Assembly (NCBI RefSeq): GCF_004136015.1
Contig: NZ_CP024866.1
Span: 3,378,247 to 3,442,246 of the forward strand
DNA length: 64,000 nucleotides
Direction: 5' to 3'
From: Pseudomonas sp. ACM7
GTDB taxonomy: Bacteria > Pseudomonadota > Gammaproteobacteria > Pseudomonadales > Pseudomonadaceae
Positions 1-12,058 of the stretch are shown piece by piece. The position numbers and the translations under genes are program-made. The first letter of the stretch is position 1, and every line of letters starts with the position of its first letter. The notes under the pieces were generated by a model. The model had not been told where the DNA came from. It did no database searches and saw nothing but the letters and a program-made list of their open reading frames with translations.

Positions 1-122
1 AGATTGCGGTGTGTGAAGACGAAACGAACCGAAAGTTCGAGATACTCACAAAACACCCAACTATCGCATACCCATTCGCTGGAGCGTGAACCTGAAAAGG
101 CCCACGACCTGGCTACCGAATT
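1..122 (+). other. 23S-5S rRNA internal spacer (3' part)
   Basis: This stretch directly precedes the 5S gene and resembles the Pseudomonas 23S-5S transcribed spacer as I remember it. No protein is credible here: an open frame that runs from the spacer through the 5S gene is a by-product. The 23S gene itself lies outside the window. Confidence 0.7.
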
Positions 123-240
123 TCTTGACGACCATAGAGCATTGGAACCACCTGATCCCATCCCGAACTCAGCAGTGAAACGATGCATCGCCGATGGTAG
201 TGTGGGGTTTCCCCATGTGAGAGTAGGTCATCGTCAAGAT
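123..240 (+). rRNA. rrf: 5S ribosomal RNA
   Basis: The sequence has the pseudomonad 5S core (CCTGATCCCATCCCGAACTC and GATGGTAGTGTGGGG) and complementary ends (CTTGACGA near 124 and TCGTCAAG near 231-238) that form helix I. Length is about 116-120 nt, as expected. It is the last gene of an rRNA operon and is followed at once by a terminator. Ends are good to a few bases. Confidence 0.95.
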
Positions 241-250
241 TAAATTCCGA

Positions 251-285
251 AACCCCTATCTGCGTATGCAGGTAGGGGTTTTGTT
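251..285 (+). terminator. rRNA operon terminator
   Basis: A 13-bp stem (251-263 with 268-280, one G-T pair) with a four-base loop is followed by a T-rich tract. It lies ten bases after the 5S gene, so it ends the rRNA operon. The space from here to the next gene (286-374) shows no further clear signal. Confidence 0.88.
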
Positions 286-374
286 TTGTCCGCAGGAAAA
301 CTGACCTGTAGGGTTTCTATGCAATGGCGCGGGGCATGGCTATCATGCGGGCCTCATTGTGAGGCGAGACTTGC

Positions 375-1334
375 ATGCTGACATTGTTAAAGCTTCTTAA
401 AGATGGCCGATTCCATTCGGGTCAGGCCTTGGGCGTCGCCTTGGGTGTCAGTCGTAGTGCCGTTTGGAAGCAGCTTCAGCATTTAGAAGCTGAGCTGGGA
501 TTATCTATTCACAAGGTGCGGGGTCGCGGCTATCAACTGGCTGCGCCATTGACGCTGCTTGATCCTGTCGAGATAAGAGAGCAGGCGCCTTCTTGTGATT
601 GGCCCATCCTGGTTTTCGATTCAATTGACTCCACTAATGCCGAGGCATTGCGCGCCATAGAGCGGGGGCAGGCGGCACCCTTTCTGGTGCTTGCCGAGCG
701 GCAAACTGCAGGGCGCGGGCGGCGTGGACGTAAATGGGCGAGTCCATTCGCGGAAAACATCTATTACAGCCTCGTGCTGCGTATTGAAGGTGGAATGCGT
801 CAGCTGGAAGGCTTGAGCCTTGTTGTTGGGCTCGCCGTCATGCAGGCCCTGCGTGAGCTTGGTATTTCGGGGGCTGGATTGAAGTGGCCCAATGATGTTC
901 TGGTTGGTCAGAAGAAGATCGCCGGGATATTGCTCGAGCTGGTGGGGGATCCTGCTGATGTGTGTCACGTTGTGCTGGGTGTGGGAATTAATGTGAACAT
1001 GCAGATTACCGATGAGGTAGATCAGCAGTGGACGTCCATGCGGCTAGAGTCGGGCAAGGTGTTTGATCGAAATCACTTGGTCGGGCAGTTGGGTGCGACG
1101 CTCAAGGCATATCTGTCTCGTCATCAAGTCGACGGATTTTCAGCTATCCAGGCAGAGTGGGAGCAAAATCATCTCTGGCAGGGGCGGGCCGTGTCGTTGA
1201 TCGCAGGTGTTAACCATATAGATGGCGAAGTGCTGGGTATTGATAGTCAGGGTGCTCTGCGCTTGAAGGTGGGTGGTGTGGAAAAAGTCTTTAGTGGTGG
1301 TGAGCTCAGTCTGAGGTTGCGTGATGATTCTTGA
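375..1334 (+). CDS. birA: Bifunctional biotin-[acetyl-CoA-carboxylase] ligase / biotin operon repressor BirA
   Basis: BirA joins biotin to the biotin carboxyl carrier protein of acetyl-CoA carboxylase and, as biotinyl-5'-AMP complex, represses biotin synthesis genes. The 319-residue product has an N-terminal winged helix (about 1-60), so it is the bifunctional DNA-binding type. The biotin/AMP loop GRGRRGRK is at 113-120 and the active-site block KWPNDVLVG at 170-178, followed by KKIAG with the expected lysines. The ATG at 375 gives the normal E. coli-like N-terminus. The stop codon overlaps the start of coaX by 11 bases, so the two are probably translated together. Confidence 0.96.
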   Translation: MLTLLKLLKDGRFHSGQALGVALGVSRSAVWKQLQHLEAELGLSIHKVRGRGYQLAAPLTLLDPVEIREQAPSCDWPILVFDSIDSTNAEALRAIERGQAAPFLVLAERQTAGRGRRGRKWASPFAENIYYSLVLRIEGGMRQLEGLSLVVGLAVMQALRELGISGAGLKWPNDVLVGQKKIAGILLELVGDPADVCHVVLGVGINVNMQITDEVDQQWTSMRLESGKVFDRNHLVGQLGATLKAYLSRHQVDGFSAIQAEWEQNHLWQGRAVSLIAGVNHIDGEVLGIDSQGALRLKVGGVEKVFSGGELSLRLRDDS

Positions 1335-2073
1335 GCTCGACTGCGGAAACAGTTTTATCAAGTGGCGTGTGCTCGACGCGGATGTTCGGTGGGTGGTTGG
1401 CGAGGGCGTCGTTGATTCGGATCTCGCTTTGTTGGAGAGCTTGAAAGTGCTCAAGGGTCTCGCTCTCAAGTTTTGTCGGTTGGTCAGTGTCAGGACCGCC
1501 GAAGAAACCAGTGCACTGATTTCTCTGCTGACAGAAGCTTTTGGCGTGTCGGTGGTATGTGCGGCGCCGTCCCGCGAAATATCCGGGGTTCGTAATGGTT
1601 ATGAGGAGTTCGAACGGTTAGGGCTCGACCGTTGGCTGGCGATGCTTGGGGGATTCCAACTGGCTTCGGGTGCGTGCCTTGTGCTTGATTTTGGTACGGC
1701 TGTTACTGCGGACTTCATCTCTAGGGATGGAGAGCACCTAGGAGGATTTATATGTCCGGGAATGCCTCTGATGCGAAACCAATTGCGTACCCACACCCGT
1801 AGAATTCGTTATGGCGATCTAGCAGCTGAGCGCGCTCTGGAAAGTCTTGTTCCTGGTCGGACAACTGTCGAGGCGGTCGAGCGGGGGTGCTCGTTGATGC
1901 TGAGAGGCTTTGTCCTGACACAGCTAGAGTTGGCGCGTAGCTATTGGGGGGATGATTTTGCTGTGTTCCTCACTGGAGGAGATGCAGACCTGGTTTCCGA
2001 GATCGTGCCTGAGGCCAGGGTGGTTCCTGATCTGGTGTTTGTAGGTTTGGCTATGGCGTGTCCCTTGTCGTGA
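1324..2073 (+). CDS. coaX: Type III pantothenate kinase CoaX
   Basis: CoaX phosphorylates pantothenate in the first step of coenzyme A synthesis; type III enzymes belong to the ASKHA fold, need a monovalent cation and resist feedback by CoA. The 249-residue product shows the phosphate-binding motif DCGNS (6-10), the G-x-D-R-W motif (100-104), DFGTA (122-126) and GGFICPG (140-146). I chose ATG 1324; a GTG directly before it (1321) is possible. The gene overlaps birA, placing biotin attachment and CoA formation, both inputs of acetyl-CoA carboxylase, in one transcript. Confidence 0.95.
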   Translation: MILELDCGNSFIKWRVLDADVRWVVGEGVVDSDLALLESLKVLKGLALKFCRLVSVRTAEETSALISLLTEAFGVSVVCAAPSREISGVRNGYEEFERLGLDRWLAMLGGFQLASGACLVLDFGTAVTADFISRDGEHLGGFICPGMPLMRNQLRTHTRRIRYGDLAAERALESLVPGRTTVEAVERGCSLMLRGFVLTQLELARSYWGDDFAVFLTGGDADLVSEIVPEARVVPDLVFVGLAMACPLS

Positions 2074-2080
2074 GGTTTTT

Positions 2081-2521
2081 ATGCGTTGGTTGTTTCTGCT
2101 GCTGCTTGTTCTCAATGTGTTCTATTACATCTGGCACCAACAAGAGGCTCCTCTGCGTGCGAAGGATGTAACCCCTTTGAATTTGTATAGGGGGTCGCAG
2201 CAGGATATTCGCTTGTTGAGTGAAACGACTGACGCGGCTCGTGACAAAGGAAAGCCTACCCAGGCAGACGAGGGATGCCTCTATCTTGGCGGTTTTACTC
2301 GTCAGGAAGCGGCTCAGGCGGTTGAGCGGCGATTGAGTGGCATGGAAATCAAGTTCGAGTCCTTGCTGAGGCCCCCTGCTGAGTCTGATGGTTACTGGGT
2401 GCGTGTGGCACCAGAAAGCCGGCGTTGGCTGGATGACTCGCAGCTGAAAAACCTTTCTAGAGAATTCAATGAGTTAAAACATAAAATAATGCCGTGCGAG
2501 GGGGTTGCACCCGCCGAATAG
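2081..2521 (+). CDS. Small SPOR-like membrane-anchored protein
   Basis: The 146-residue product begins with one hydrophobic segment (about 2-18) that acts as membrane anchor or uncleaved signal, followed by a polar linker. A C-terminal region (about 65-138) with CLYLGGFTRQEAAQAV and GYWVRVAP has the pattern of a SPOR domain, a fold that binds denuded peptidoglycan at division sites. It starts 7 bases after coaX and closes that operon; the same order is found in other pseudomonads. The exact role is not known. SPOR assignment is by pattern only. Confidence 0.8.
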   Translation: MRWLFLLLLVLNVFYYIWHQQEAPLRAKDVTPLNLYRGSQQDIRLLSETTDAARDKGKPTQADEGCLYLGGFTRQEAAQAVERRLSGMEIKFESLLRPPAESDGYWVRVAPESRRWLDDSQLKNLSREFNELKHKIMPCEGVAPAE

Positions 2522-2622
2522 TTTGCATAGAATGGCGCCCGCTTCGCAGTGAAGACCTTTAATGGTTAACACCGCAAAGTGATGTCAACGCAGCTAACCT
2601 CAGGTTTTTAATGAGAAAATGC

Positions 2623-2650
2623 TTGACAGAAGGCTGGCATGATATAGAAT
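2623..2650 (+). promoter_or_regulatory. Sigma70 promoter of the tRNA-tufB cluster
   Basis: A consensus -35 box TTGACA (2623-2628) and -10 box TAGAAT (2645-2650) are 16 bp apart, just ahead of tRNA-Tyr. The GC-rich bases after the -10 box (GCCGGCTCGC) resemble the discriminator of stringently controlled stable-RNA promoters. Spacer 2522-2622 upstream has no gene. Confidence 0.85.
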
Positions 2651-2663
2651 GCCGGCTCGCTTA

Positions 2664-2748
<85 letters not shown>

Positions 2749-2771
2749 TTTTTAGCGAGAGCTGCAAGCTC

Positions 2772-2845
<74 letters not shown>

Positions 2846-2871
2846 AGTTTGCAGATCCTGCATAGTGTTAC

Positions 2872-2947
2872 GCTCTTGTAGCTCAGTTGGTAGAGCACAC
2901 CCTTGGTAAGGGTGAGGTCAGCGGTTCAAATCCGCTCAAGAGCTCCA
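2872..2947 (+). tRNA. tRNA-Thr (GGT)
   Basis: A 76-nt tRNA with acceptor GCTCTTG/CAAGAGC, anticodon GGT and encoded CCA. It is the last tRNA before the EF-Tu gene, 84 bases upstream of its start codon. Confidence 0.97.
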
Positions 2948-2953
2948 TATAAC

Positions 2954-2986
2954 AAGGCAGATATGAAAATATCTGCCTTTGTTTTA
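2954..2986 (+). terminator. Hairpin between tRNA-Thr and tuf (partial terminator or processing site)
   Basis: AAGGCAGATA (2954-2963) pairs perfectly with TATCTGCCTT (2970-2979) over a six-base loop and is followed by TGTTTTA. It looks like an intrinsic terminator, but the next gene in the same direction is tuf with no separate strong promoter visible, so it more likely attenuates transcription or marks the 3' end of the processed tRNA transcript. Confidence 0.6.
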
Positions 2987-3031
2987 ATGGCTTGTTTGAC
3001 CTGCTCAATTCTTCTCCTAGGGGTGATTTTG

Positions 3032-4225
3032 ATGGCTAAGGAAAAGTTCGAACGTAATAAGCCGCACGTCAACGTTGGTACCATTGGTCACGTCGATCAC
3101 GGTAAAACTACTCTGACTGCTGCTTTGACCCGCGTCTGCTCCGAAGTTTTCGGTTCGGCAAAGGTAGACTTCGATAAGATCGATAGCGCCCCTGAAGAAA
3201 AAGCTCGTGGTATTACCATCAACACCGCTCACGTTGAGTACGATTCGGCTGTGCGTCACTACGCGCACGTTGACTGTCCAGGTCACGCTGACTACGTAAA
3301 AAACATGATTACCGGTGCTGCCCAGATGGATGGCGCGATTCTGGTTTGCTCGGCCGCTGATGGTCCGATGCCGCAAACCCGTGAGCACATCCTTCTGTCC
3401 CGCCAGGTTGGCGTTCCGTACATCGTTGTCTTCCTGAACAAGGCTGACATGGTTGATGATGCGGAGCTGCTGGAGCTGGTTGAGATGGAGGTGCGCGACC
3501 TGCTGAGCACTTACGATTTCCCAGGTGATGACACTCCGATCATCATTGGTTCGGCGCTGATGGCGCTGAATGGTCAAGATGACAACGAGATGGGTACTAC
3601 TGCCGTCAAGAAGTTGGTCGAGACTCTGGATAGCTACATTCCGCAGCCTGAGCGGGCTATTGATAAGCCGTTCCTGATGCCGATCGAGGATGTTTTCTCG
3701 ATCTCCGGTCGCGGTACTGTTGTGACTGGTCGTGTTGAGCGTGGCATTGTCCGCATTCAGGAAGAGGTTGAGATTGTTGGTCTTCGTGACACAGTCAAAA
3801 CTACTTGCACTGGTGTTGAGATGTTCCGCAAGCTGCTCGACGAAGGTCGTGCTGGCGAGAACTGCGGCGTATTGCTGCGTGGTACCAAGCGAGATGATGT
3901 TGAGCGTGGCCAGGTTCTGGTCAAGCCGGGCACTGTCAAGCCGCATACCAAGTTCACTGCAGAGGTTTACGTTCTGAGCAAGGAAGAGGGTGGTCGTCAT
4001 ACTCCGTTCTTCAAGGGTTACCGTCCACAGTTCTACTTCCGTACCACGGACGTGACCGGTAACTGCGAATTGCCAGAAGGCGTTGAAATGGTAATGCCTG
4101 GTGACAACGTTCAGATGACTGTCACCCTGATCAAAACCATCGCGATGGAAGATGGCCTGCGTTTCGCCATTCGTGAAGGCGGTCGTACCGTCGGTGCTGG
4201 TGTCGTTGCTAAGGTTATCGAGTAA
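3032..4225 (+). CDS. tuf: Elongation factor Tu, copy 1
   Basis: EF-Tu is the GTPase that brings aminoacyl-tRNA to the ribosomal A site. The 397-residue protein has GHVDHGKT (19-26), DCPGH (81-85) and NKAD (136-139). The true start is ATG 3032 (MAKEKF); the frame remains open upstream through tRNA-Thr, but that part is not coding. It sits in the tRNA-tufB-tRNA-secE-nusG arrangement. It differs from the second EF-Tu gene (19602-20795) at 28 positions, among them 7, 9, 10, 44, 46, 71, 73, 74, 205-209, 241-246, 307, 309, 360-363 and the last residue, while residues 75-159 are identical. Confidence 0.98.
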   Translation: MAKEKFERNKPHVNVGTIGHVDHGKTTLTAALTRVCSEVFGSAKVDFDKIDSAPEEKARGITINTAHVEYDSAVRHYAHVDCPGHADYVKNMITGAAQMDGAILVCSAADGPMPQTREHILLSRQVGVPYIVVFLNKADMVDDAELLELVEMEVRDLLSTYDFPGDDTPIIIGSALMALNGQDDNEMGTTAVKKLVETLDSYIPQPERAIDKPFLMPIEDVFSISGRGTVVTGRVERGIVRIQEEVEIVGLRDTVKTTCTGVEMFRKLLDEGRAGENCGVLLRGTKRDDVERGQVLVKPGTVKPHTKFTAEVYVLSKEEGGRHTPFFKGYRPQFYFRTTDVTGNCELPEGVEMVMPGDNVQMTVTLIKTIAMEDGLRFAIREGGRTVGAGVVAKVIE

Positions 4226-4245
4226 ATTGTTGTAATGTCTTTTTC

Positions 4246-4277
4246 GGGCCGGCATAATGGTCGGCCTGATTTTGTTT
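4246..4277 (+). terminator. Hairpin after tuf copy 1
   Basis: An 8-bp stem (4246-4253 with 4260-4267, two G-T pairs) is followed by GATTTTGTTTT, directly before tRNA-Trp. It can end or reduce transcription after tuf, or guide processing ahead of the tRNA. No separate promoter for tRNA-Trp-secE-nusG is evident, so read-through is likely. Confidence 0.6.
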
Positions 4278-4278
4278 T

Positions 4279-4354
4279 AGGTCAGTAGCTCAATTGGCAG
4301 AGCGACGGTCTCCAAAACCGTAGGTTGGGGGTTCGATTCCCTCCTGACCTGCCA
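4279..4354 (+). tRNA. tRNA-Trp (CCA)
   Basis: A 76-nt tRNA with acceptor AGGTCAG/CTGACCT, anticodon CCA in the loop CTCCAAA, and encoded 3' CCA. It lies between tuf and secE, as in other pseudomonads. Confidence 0.97.
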
Positions 4355-4399
4355 GATTCACTTGGTGTGTCTGGCTTTCTTTTCACAGGATCTTCATAG

Positions 4400-4768
4400 A
4401 TGACTCCTAAAGCTGAAGCTCAAGGCTCTCGCTTCGATCTGCTCAAGTGGCTAGTAGTAGTTGCTTTGGTGGTTGTTGGCGTTGTTGGCAATCAGTATTA
4501 CTCTGCTTCGCCGATCCTGTACCGCGTACTTGCTTTGCTCGCCATTGCTGCTGTAGCTGCCTTTGTAGGCCTGCAGACGGTCAAGGGCAAGTCTTTCTTT
4601 GTACTGGTTAAGGAAGCTCGCACCGAGATTCGTAAAGTCGTATGGCCAACTCGCCAAGAAACCACGCAGACCACGTTGATTGTTGTGGCTGTTGTTCTGG
4701 TTATGGCGTTGCTGTTGTGGGGGCTTGATTCCCTGCTCGGCTGGCTTGTTTCCTTGATTGTCGGCTAA
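4400..4768 (+). CDS. secE: Preprotein translocase subunit SecE
   Basis: SecE clamps the SecY channel in the inner membrane. The 122-residue product has three hydrophobic segments (about 16-33, 40-57 and 92-115), the long gammaproteobacterial form. The conserved cytoplasmic amphipathic stretch EIRKVVWPTRQE (about 76-87) precedes the last membrane helix. It starts 45 bases after tRNA-Trp and is followed 9 bases later by nusG; secE-nusG pairing is near universal in bacteria. Confidence 0.97.
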   Translation: MTPKAEAQGSRFDLLKWLVVVALVVVGVVGNQYYSASPILYRVLALLAIAAVAAFVGLQTVKGKSFFVLVKEARTEIRKVVWPTRQETTQTTLIVVAVVLVMALLLWGLDSLLGWLVSLIVG

Positions 4769-4777
4769 GGGTGTCCC

Positions 4778-5311
4778 GTGGCTAAGCGTTGGTACGTTGT
4801 GCATGCTTACTCCGGTTACGAGAAGCATGTCATGCGCTCGTTGGTAGAGCGCGTAAAGCTGGCTGGCATGGAAGATGGCTTTGGCGAAATTCTGGTTCCC
4901 ACTGAAGAAGTGGTTGAAATGCGTAATGGCCAGAAACGCAAAAGCGAGCGCAAGTTCTTCCCAGGTTATGTGCTGGTTCAGATGGACATGAATGAGGGTA
5001 CTTGGCACTTGGTCAAGGATACTCCTCGGGTGATGGGTTTTATCGGCGGTACTGCTGATAAGCCTGCACCTATCACAGATAAAGAGGCAGAAGCGATTCT
5101 GCGTCGCGTTGCTGATGGTAGCGACAAGCCGAAGCCGAAGACGTTGTTCGAGCCAGGTGAGTCGGTGCGTGTCAATGATGGGCCGTTTGCTGACTTTACT
5201 GGCACGGTCGAAGAAGTTAACTACGAGAAGAGCCGGATCCAAGTGGCAGTGCTCATTTTCGGTCGCTCTACTCCGGTAGAGCTAGAGTTCAGCCAGGTCG
5301 AAAAAGTCTAG
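4778..5311 (+). CDS. nusG: Transcription termination/antitermination factor NusG
   Basis: NusG binds RNA polymerase, suppresses pausing and links it to Rho or to ribosomal S10. The 177-residue product starts with GTG and [15 protein letters not shown], the NGN domain, with the family block [10 protein letters not shown] near 65-74, and ends in a KOW domain (about 125-177, FEPGESVRV and GTVEEV). Same length as in other pseudomonads. A terminator follows, so it ends the tRNA-tuf-secE-nusG unit. Confidence 0.98.
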   Translation: MAKRWYVVHAYSGYEKHVMRSLVERVKLAGMEDGFGEILVPTEEVVEMRNGQKRKSERKFFPGYVLVQMDMNEGTWHLVKDTPRVMGFIGGTADKPAPITDKEAEAILRRVADGSDKPKPKTLFEPGESVRVNDGPFADFTGTVEEVNYEKSRIQVAVLIFGRSTPVELEFSQVEKV

Positions 5312-5326
5312 CTGAGCAAGCATCCC

Positions 5327-5355
5327 AACCCCGCAGCCCTAGGCTGTGGGGTTTT
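5327..5355 (+). terminator. Terminator after nusG
   Basis: A 12-bp stem (5327-5338 with 5342-5353, one G-T pair) with loop CTA, rich in GC, runs into TTTT. It separates secE-nusG from the rplKA operon. Confidence 0.88.
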
Positions 5356-5384
5356 GTCGTCACTGGGATAAACGCGCAAGTAAC

Positions 5385-5425
5385 CGGGGAGCCTTTCGAG
5401 GCGTTCGAACCCGTAATTGGAGTGC
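5385..5425 (+). promoter_or_regulatory. Probable L1-responsive translational operator ahead of rplK
   Basis: The leader just before rplK holds GGGGAGCCTTTCGAGGCGTTCG: a short stem GCCT-TTCG-AGGC flanked by an asymmetric loop and a GGG/CCC closing helix. In E. coli the L11-L1 operon is repressed by L1 binding a similar mRNA structure mimicking its 23S site. Assignment is by position and shape only. I see no convincing sigma70 promoter in 5356-5428. Confidence 0.4.
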
Positions 5426-5428
5426 CTC

Positions 5429-5860
5429 ATGGCCAAGAAGATTACCGCTTACATCAAGCTGCAAGTGAAGGCCGCTCAGGCTAACCCAAGCCCACCTGTT
5501 GGTCCTGCTCTGGGTCAGCACGGCGTGAACATCATGGAATTCTGCAAGGCTTTCAACGCCCGTACTCAGGGTATTGAGCCAGGTCTGCCGACTCCAGTGA
5601 TCATCACTGTCTACAGCGACCGTAGCTTCACTTTCGAAACCAAATCCACACCTGCTTCGGTTCTGCTGAAGAAAGCTGCTGGTCTGACTAGCGGTTCCGC
5701 TCGTCCGAACACCGTTAAGGTTGGCACCGTTACCCGTGCTCAGCTGGAAGAGATCGCGAAAACCAAAAACGCGGATCTGACTGCAGCTGATATGGACGCG
5801 GCCGTGCGTACTATCGCCGGTTCTGCTCGTAGCATGGGCCTTAACGTGGAGGGTGTGTAA
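5429..5860 (+). CDS. rplK: 50S ribosomal protein L11
   Basis: L11 forms the GTPase-associated centre of the large subunit with L10 and L7/L12 and is needed for RelA activation. The 143-residue product begins [15 protein letters not shown], with the proline-rich [14 protein letters not shown] block (about 22-35), and ends with the RNA-binding domain. Start ATG 5429 gives the family N-terminus; an in-frame upstream ATG (5417) would add four atypical residues. The stop overlaps the next start (TAATG). Confidence 0.97.
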   Translation: MAKKITAYIKLQVKAAQANPSPPVGPALGQHGVNIMEFCKAFNARTQGIEPGLPTPVIITVYSDRSFTFETKSTPASVLLKKAAGLTSGSARPNTVKVGTVTRAQLEEIAKTKNADLTAADMDAAVRTIAGSARSMGLNVEGV

Positions 5861-6555
5861 TGGCTAAGTTGACCAAACGTCAAAAGGCTATCGCCGGCAA
5901 AATCGAAGCAGGCAAGTCCTACAACTTTGTAGACGCTGCTGCTCTGCTGGCTGAGCTGTCGACCGTCAAGTTCAGCGAGTCGTTTGACGTTGCTGTAAAC
6001 TTGGGTGTTGACCCGCGTAAATCCGACCAGGTCGTTCGTAGCGCTACTGTGCTGCCACACGGCACTGGCAAGACCGTTCGCGTTGCTGTGTTCACCCAGG
6101 GTCCAGCTGCCGAGGCCGCTTTGGCTGCCGGCGCTGACCGTGTAGGTATGGACGATCTGGCTGCCGAAATGAAAGGCGGCGACCTGAACTATGACGTAGT
6201 TATCGCATCCCCGGATGCAATGCGCGTTGTTGGTCAGTTGGGTCAGATCCTGGGCCCACGTGGCCTGATGCCTAACCCTAAAGTCGGCACCGTAACGCCA
6301 GACGTAGCTACCGCGGTTAAGAACGCCAAGGCTGGTCAGGTTCGTTATCGCACCGACAAAAACGGCATCATCCACACCTCCGTTGGCAAGGTTGGCTTCG
6401 ACGCCGTCAAGCTGAAGGAAAACGTTGAAGCCCTGATCGCTGATCTGAAGCGTATCAAGCCAGCTTCCTCGAAAGGTATTTACGTCAAGCGCGTTACCCT
6501 GAGCACCACCATGGGTCCAGGTCTGGTCATCGACCAAGGCTCGCTCGACGCGTAA
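5860..6555 (+). CDS. rplA: 50S ribosomal protein L1
   Basis: L1 forms the mobile L1 stalk near the E site and in enterobacteria represses translation of its own operon. The 231-residue product has [11 protein letters not shown] at the start and the conserved block [15 protein letters not shown] (about 130-144). It begins in the TAATG overlap with rplK, so translation is coupled. Confidence 0.98.
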   Translation: MAKLTKRQKAIAGKIEAGKSYNFVDAAALLAELSTVKFSESFDVAVNLGVDPRKSDQVVRSATVLPHGTGKTVRVAVFTQGPAAEAALAAGADRVGMDDLAAEMKGGDLNYDVVIASPDAMRVVGQLGQILGPRGLMPNPKVGTVTPDVATAVKNAKAGQVRYRTDKNGIIHTSVGKVGFDAVKLKENVEALIADLKRIKPASSKGIYVKRVTLSTTMGPGLVIDQGSLDA

Positions 6556-6559
6556 GACA

Positions 6560-6753
6560 CAGGTTGGCGCAAGCGATTGCGCCAATTGAAAGATTGGGGT
6601 CCCTGCCTGGCGGGGGCTATCCAAGACCGTAGGCGACGCAAGTCTTAAACCTCAAGCCTACGCAGATGGTGCTCCCGGTTCCTTACCGAATCAGACACCA
6701 AAACGACATCTGGCCTCGGTTGGATGAAACGGTAACAAGCAGGAGTTTTTCCC
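6560..6753 (+). promoter_or_regulatory. L10 leader (autoregulatory mRNA structure of rplJL)
   Basis: The 194-base space before rplJ holds a perfect 8-bp hairpin (6564-6571 with 6578-6585) and a second structure with CCAAGACCGTAGG (6621-6633) facing CCTACGCAGATGG (6657-6669), plus GATGAAACGGTAACAAGCAGGAG-like sequence up to the ribosome site. The paired CCGTAGG and CCTACGCAGATGG elements match what I recall of the E. coli rplJ leader, where the L10-L12 complex binds and blocks rplJ translation. The first hairpin may be the 3' end of the rplKA transcript. Confidence 0.7.
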
Positions 6754-7254
6754 GTGGCAATTAAACTTGAAGACAAGAAGGCCATCGTCGCTGAAGTCAA
6801 CAAGGCTGCCCAAGTTGCTCTGTCCGCTGTCGTGGCTGATGCCCGTGGCGTAACAGTAGGCGCTATGACCGGACTCCGTAAAGAGGCTCGTGAAGCTGGC
6901 GTTTACGTACGTGTTGTACGTAACACCCTGCTCAAGCGCGCCGTTGCTGGCACTCAATATGACGTGCTCAACGACGTGTTCACCGGCCCGACCTTGATTG
7001 CATTCTCCAAAGAACATCCGGGCGCTGCTGCTCGTATCTTCAAAGAGTTCGCAAAAGGTCAGGATAAGTTCGAGATCAAGGCAGCTGCGTTCGAGGGCAA
7101 GTTCCTCGCAGCTAATCAGATCGACGTACTGGCAAGCCTGCCGACCCGTGACGAAGCAATTTCTCAGCTGATGAGCGTGATTCAAGGCGCAACCAGCAAA
7201 TTGGCTCGTACTCTGGCGGCTCTTCGCGACCAGAAAGAAGCTGCCGCAGCCTAA
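6754..7254 (+). CDS. rplJ: 50S ribosomal protein L10
   Basis: L10 anchors L7/L12 dimers to the ribosome and, with L12, represses this operon. The 166-residue product starts with GTG ([15 protein letters not shown]) 9-10 bases after an AGCAGGAG ribosome site; its C-terminal helix (about 135-160) carries the L12 docking region. The long structured leader upstream fits autoregulation. Confidence 0.97.
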   Translation: MAIKLEDKKAIVAEVNKAAQVALSAVVADARGVTVGAMTGLRKEAREAGVYVRVVRNTLLKRAVAGTQYDVLNDVFTGPTLIAFSKEHPGAAARIFKEFAKGQDKFEIKAAAFEGKFLAANQIDVLASLPTRDEAISQLMSVIQGATSKLARTLAALRDQKEAAAA

Positions 7255-7334
7255 GGCTGAGCGACTCCTTTCAGCGTTTATTGTTTATTTCGATGGCCGC
7301 GTAGGCTGTCACCCCAATACAGGAATTTATAGTC

Positions 7335-7700
7335 ATGTCTCTGACTAACGACCAAATCATCGAAGCAATCGGCGAAAAATCCGTTCTGGAAATCGTTGAG
7401 CTGATCAAGGCCATGGAAGAGAAGTTCGGCGTTTCCGCTGCCGCTGCTTCCGCTGGTCCAGCTGCTGTCGCTGCCGTTGTTGAAGAACAAACTGAATTCA
7501 ACGTCATGCTGCTGGAAGCTGGCGAGAAGAAAGTTAACGTGATCAAGGCAGTACGTGAACTGACCGGTCTGGGCCTGAAAGAAGCCAAGGCTGTAGTTGA
7601 CGGCGCTCCTGGCGTTGTTCTGGAAGCTGTTTCGAAAGATGCAGCTGACAAAGCAAAAGCCACTCTGGAAGAAGCAGGCGCTAAAGTCGAGCTGAAGTAA
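7335..7700 (+). CDS. rplL: 50S ribosomal protein L7/L12
   Basis: L7/L12 is the multicopy acidic stalk protein that recruits translational GTPases. The 121-residue product has the N-terminal dimer domain (1-32), an Ala/Gly/Val-rich hinge (about 34-52) and the C-terminal factor-binding domain with [20 protein letters not shown]. Normal length and composition. It follows rplJ after 80 bases and has its own good ribosome site (AGGAATTT), in keeping with the higher output needed. Confidence 0.97.
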   Translation: MSLTNDQIIEAIGEKSVLEIVELIKAMEEKFGVSAAAASAGPAAVAAVVEEQTEFNVMLLEAGEKKVNVIKAVRELTGLGLKEAKAVVDGAPGVVLEAVSKDAADKAKATLEEAGAKVELK

Positions 7701-7746
7701 GCATCGACTTTGCGTCTCCAGCCCGAGCGTTAAGCGAAAGGCTGAT

Positions 7747-7775
7747 GGCTGGTGGCTCTTGCCACCGGCCTTTTT
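7747..7775 (+). terminator. Attenuator-type hairpin between rplL and rpoB
   Basis: A 10-bp stem (7747-7756 with 7761-7770, one G-T pair) with loop TCTT and a run of five T. E. coli has a partial terminator at the same place that sets the ratio of ribosomal protein to polymerase. The rest of the spacer (7776-7920) holds a second perfect 7-bp hairpin (7838-7844 with 7849-7855), possibly an RNase processing site. Confidence 0.8.
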
Positions 7776-7920
7776 CCGTTATTGGCAGCCGACTGGGTCG
7801 GTGCTGATAACGAGCTGTAACCACCCGATGCGGTGGCGCAAACCATGGGGTTTGCACGATTTTCTGGCTGCTCCCGTCGGGAGGGGCCAAACAAGCAGGT
7901 GACCAAGCTGGGGAACGCTG

Positions 7921-11994
<4,074 letters not shown>

Positions 11995-12058
11995 CACGTG
12001 ACGCGAATCGAGAGCGGGGCAGGATTGCCCGCTCTCTGCTCCGCCAGGAGGAAAGGCC

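Noticed and set aside
4..243. A 79-codon frame over the 23S-5S spacer and 5S gene
   Set aside because: It lies in rRNA sequence and is not protein coding.
2903..3031. N-terminal extension of EF-Tu copy 1
   Set aside because: The frame is open upstream through tRNA-Thr and the hairpin, but EF-Tu starts at MAKEKF (3032).
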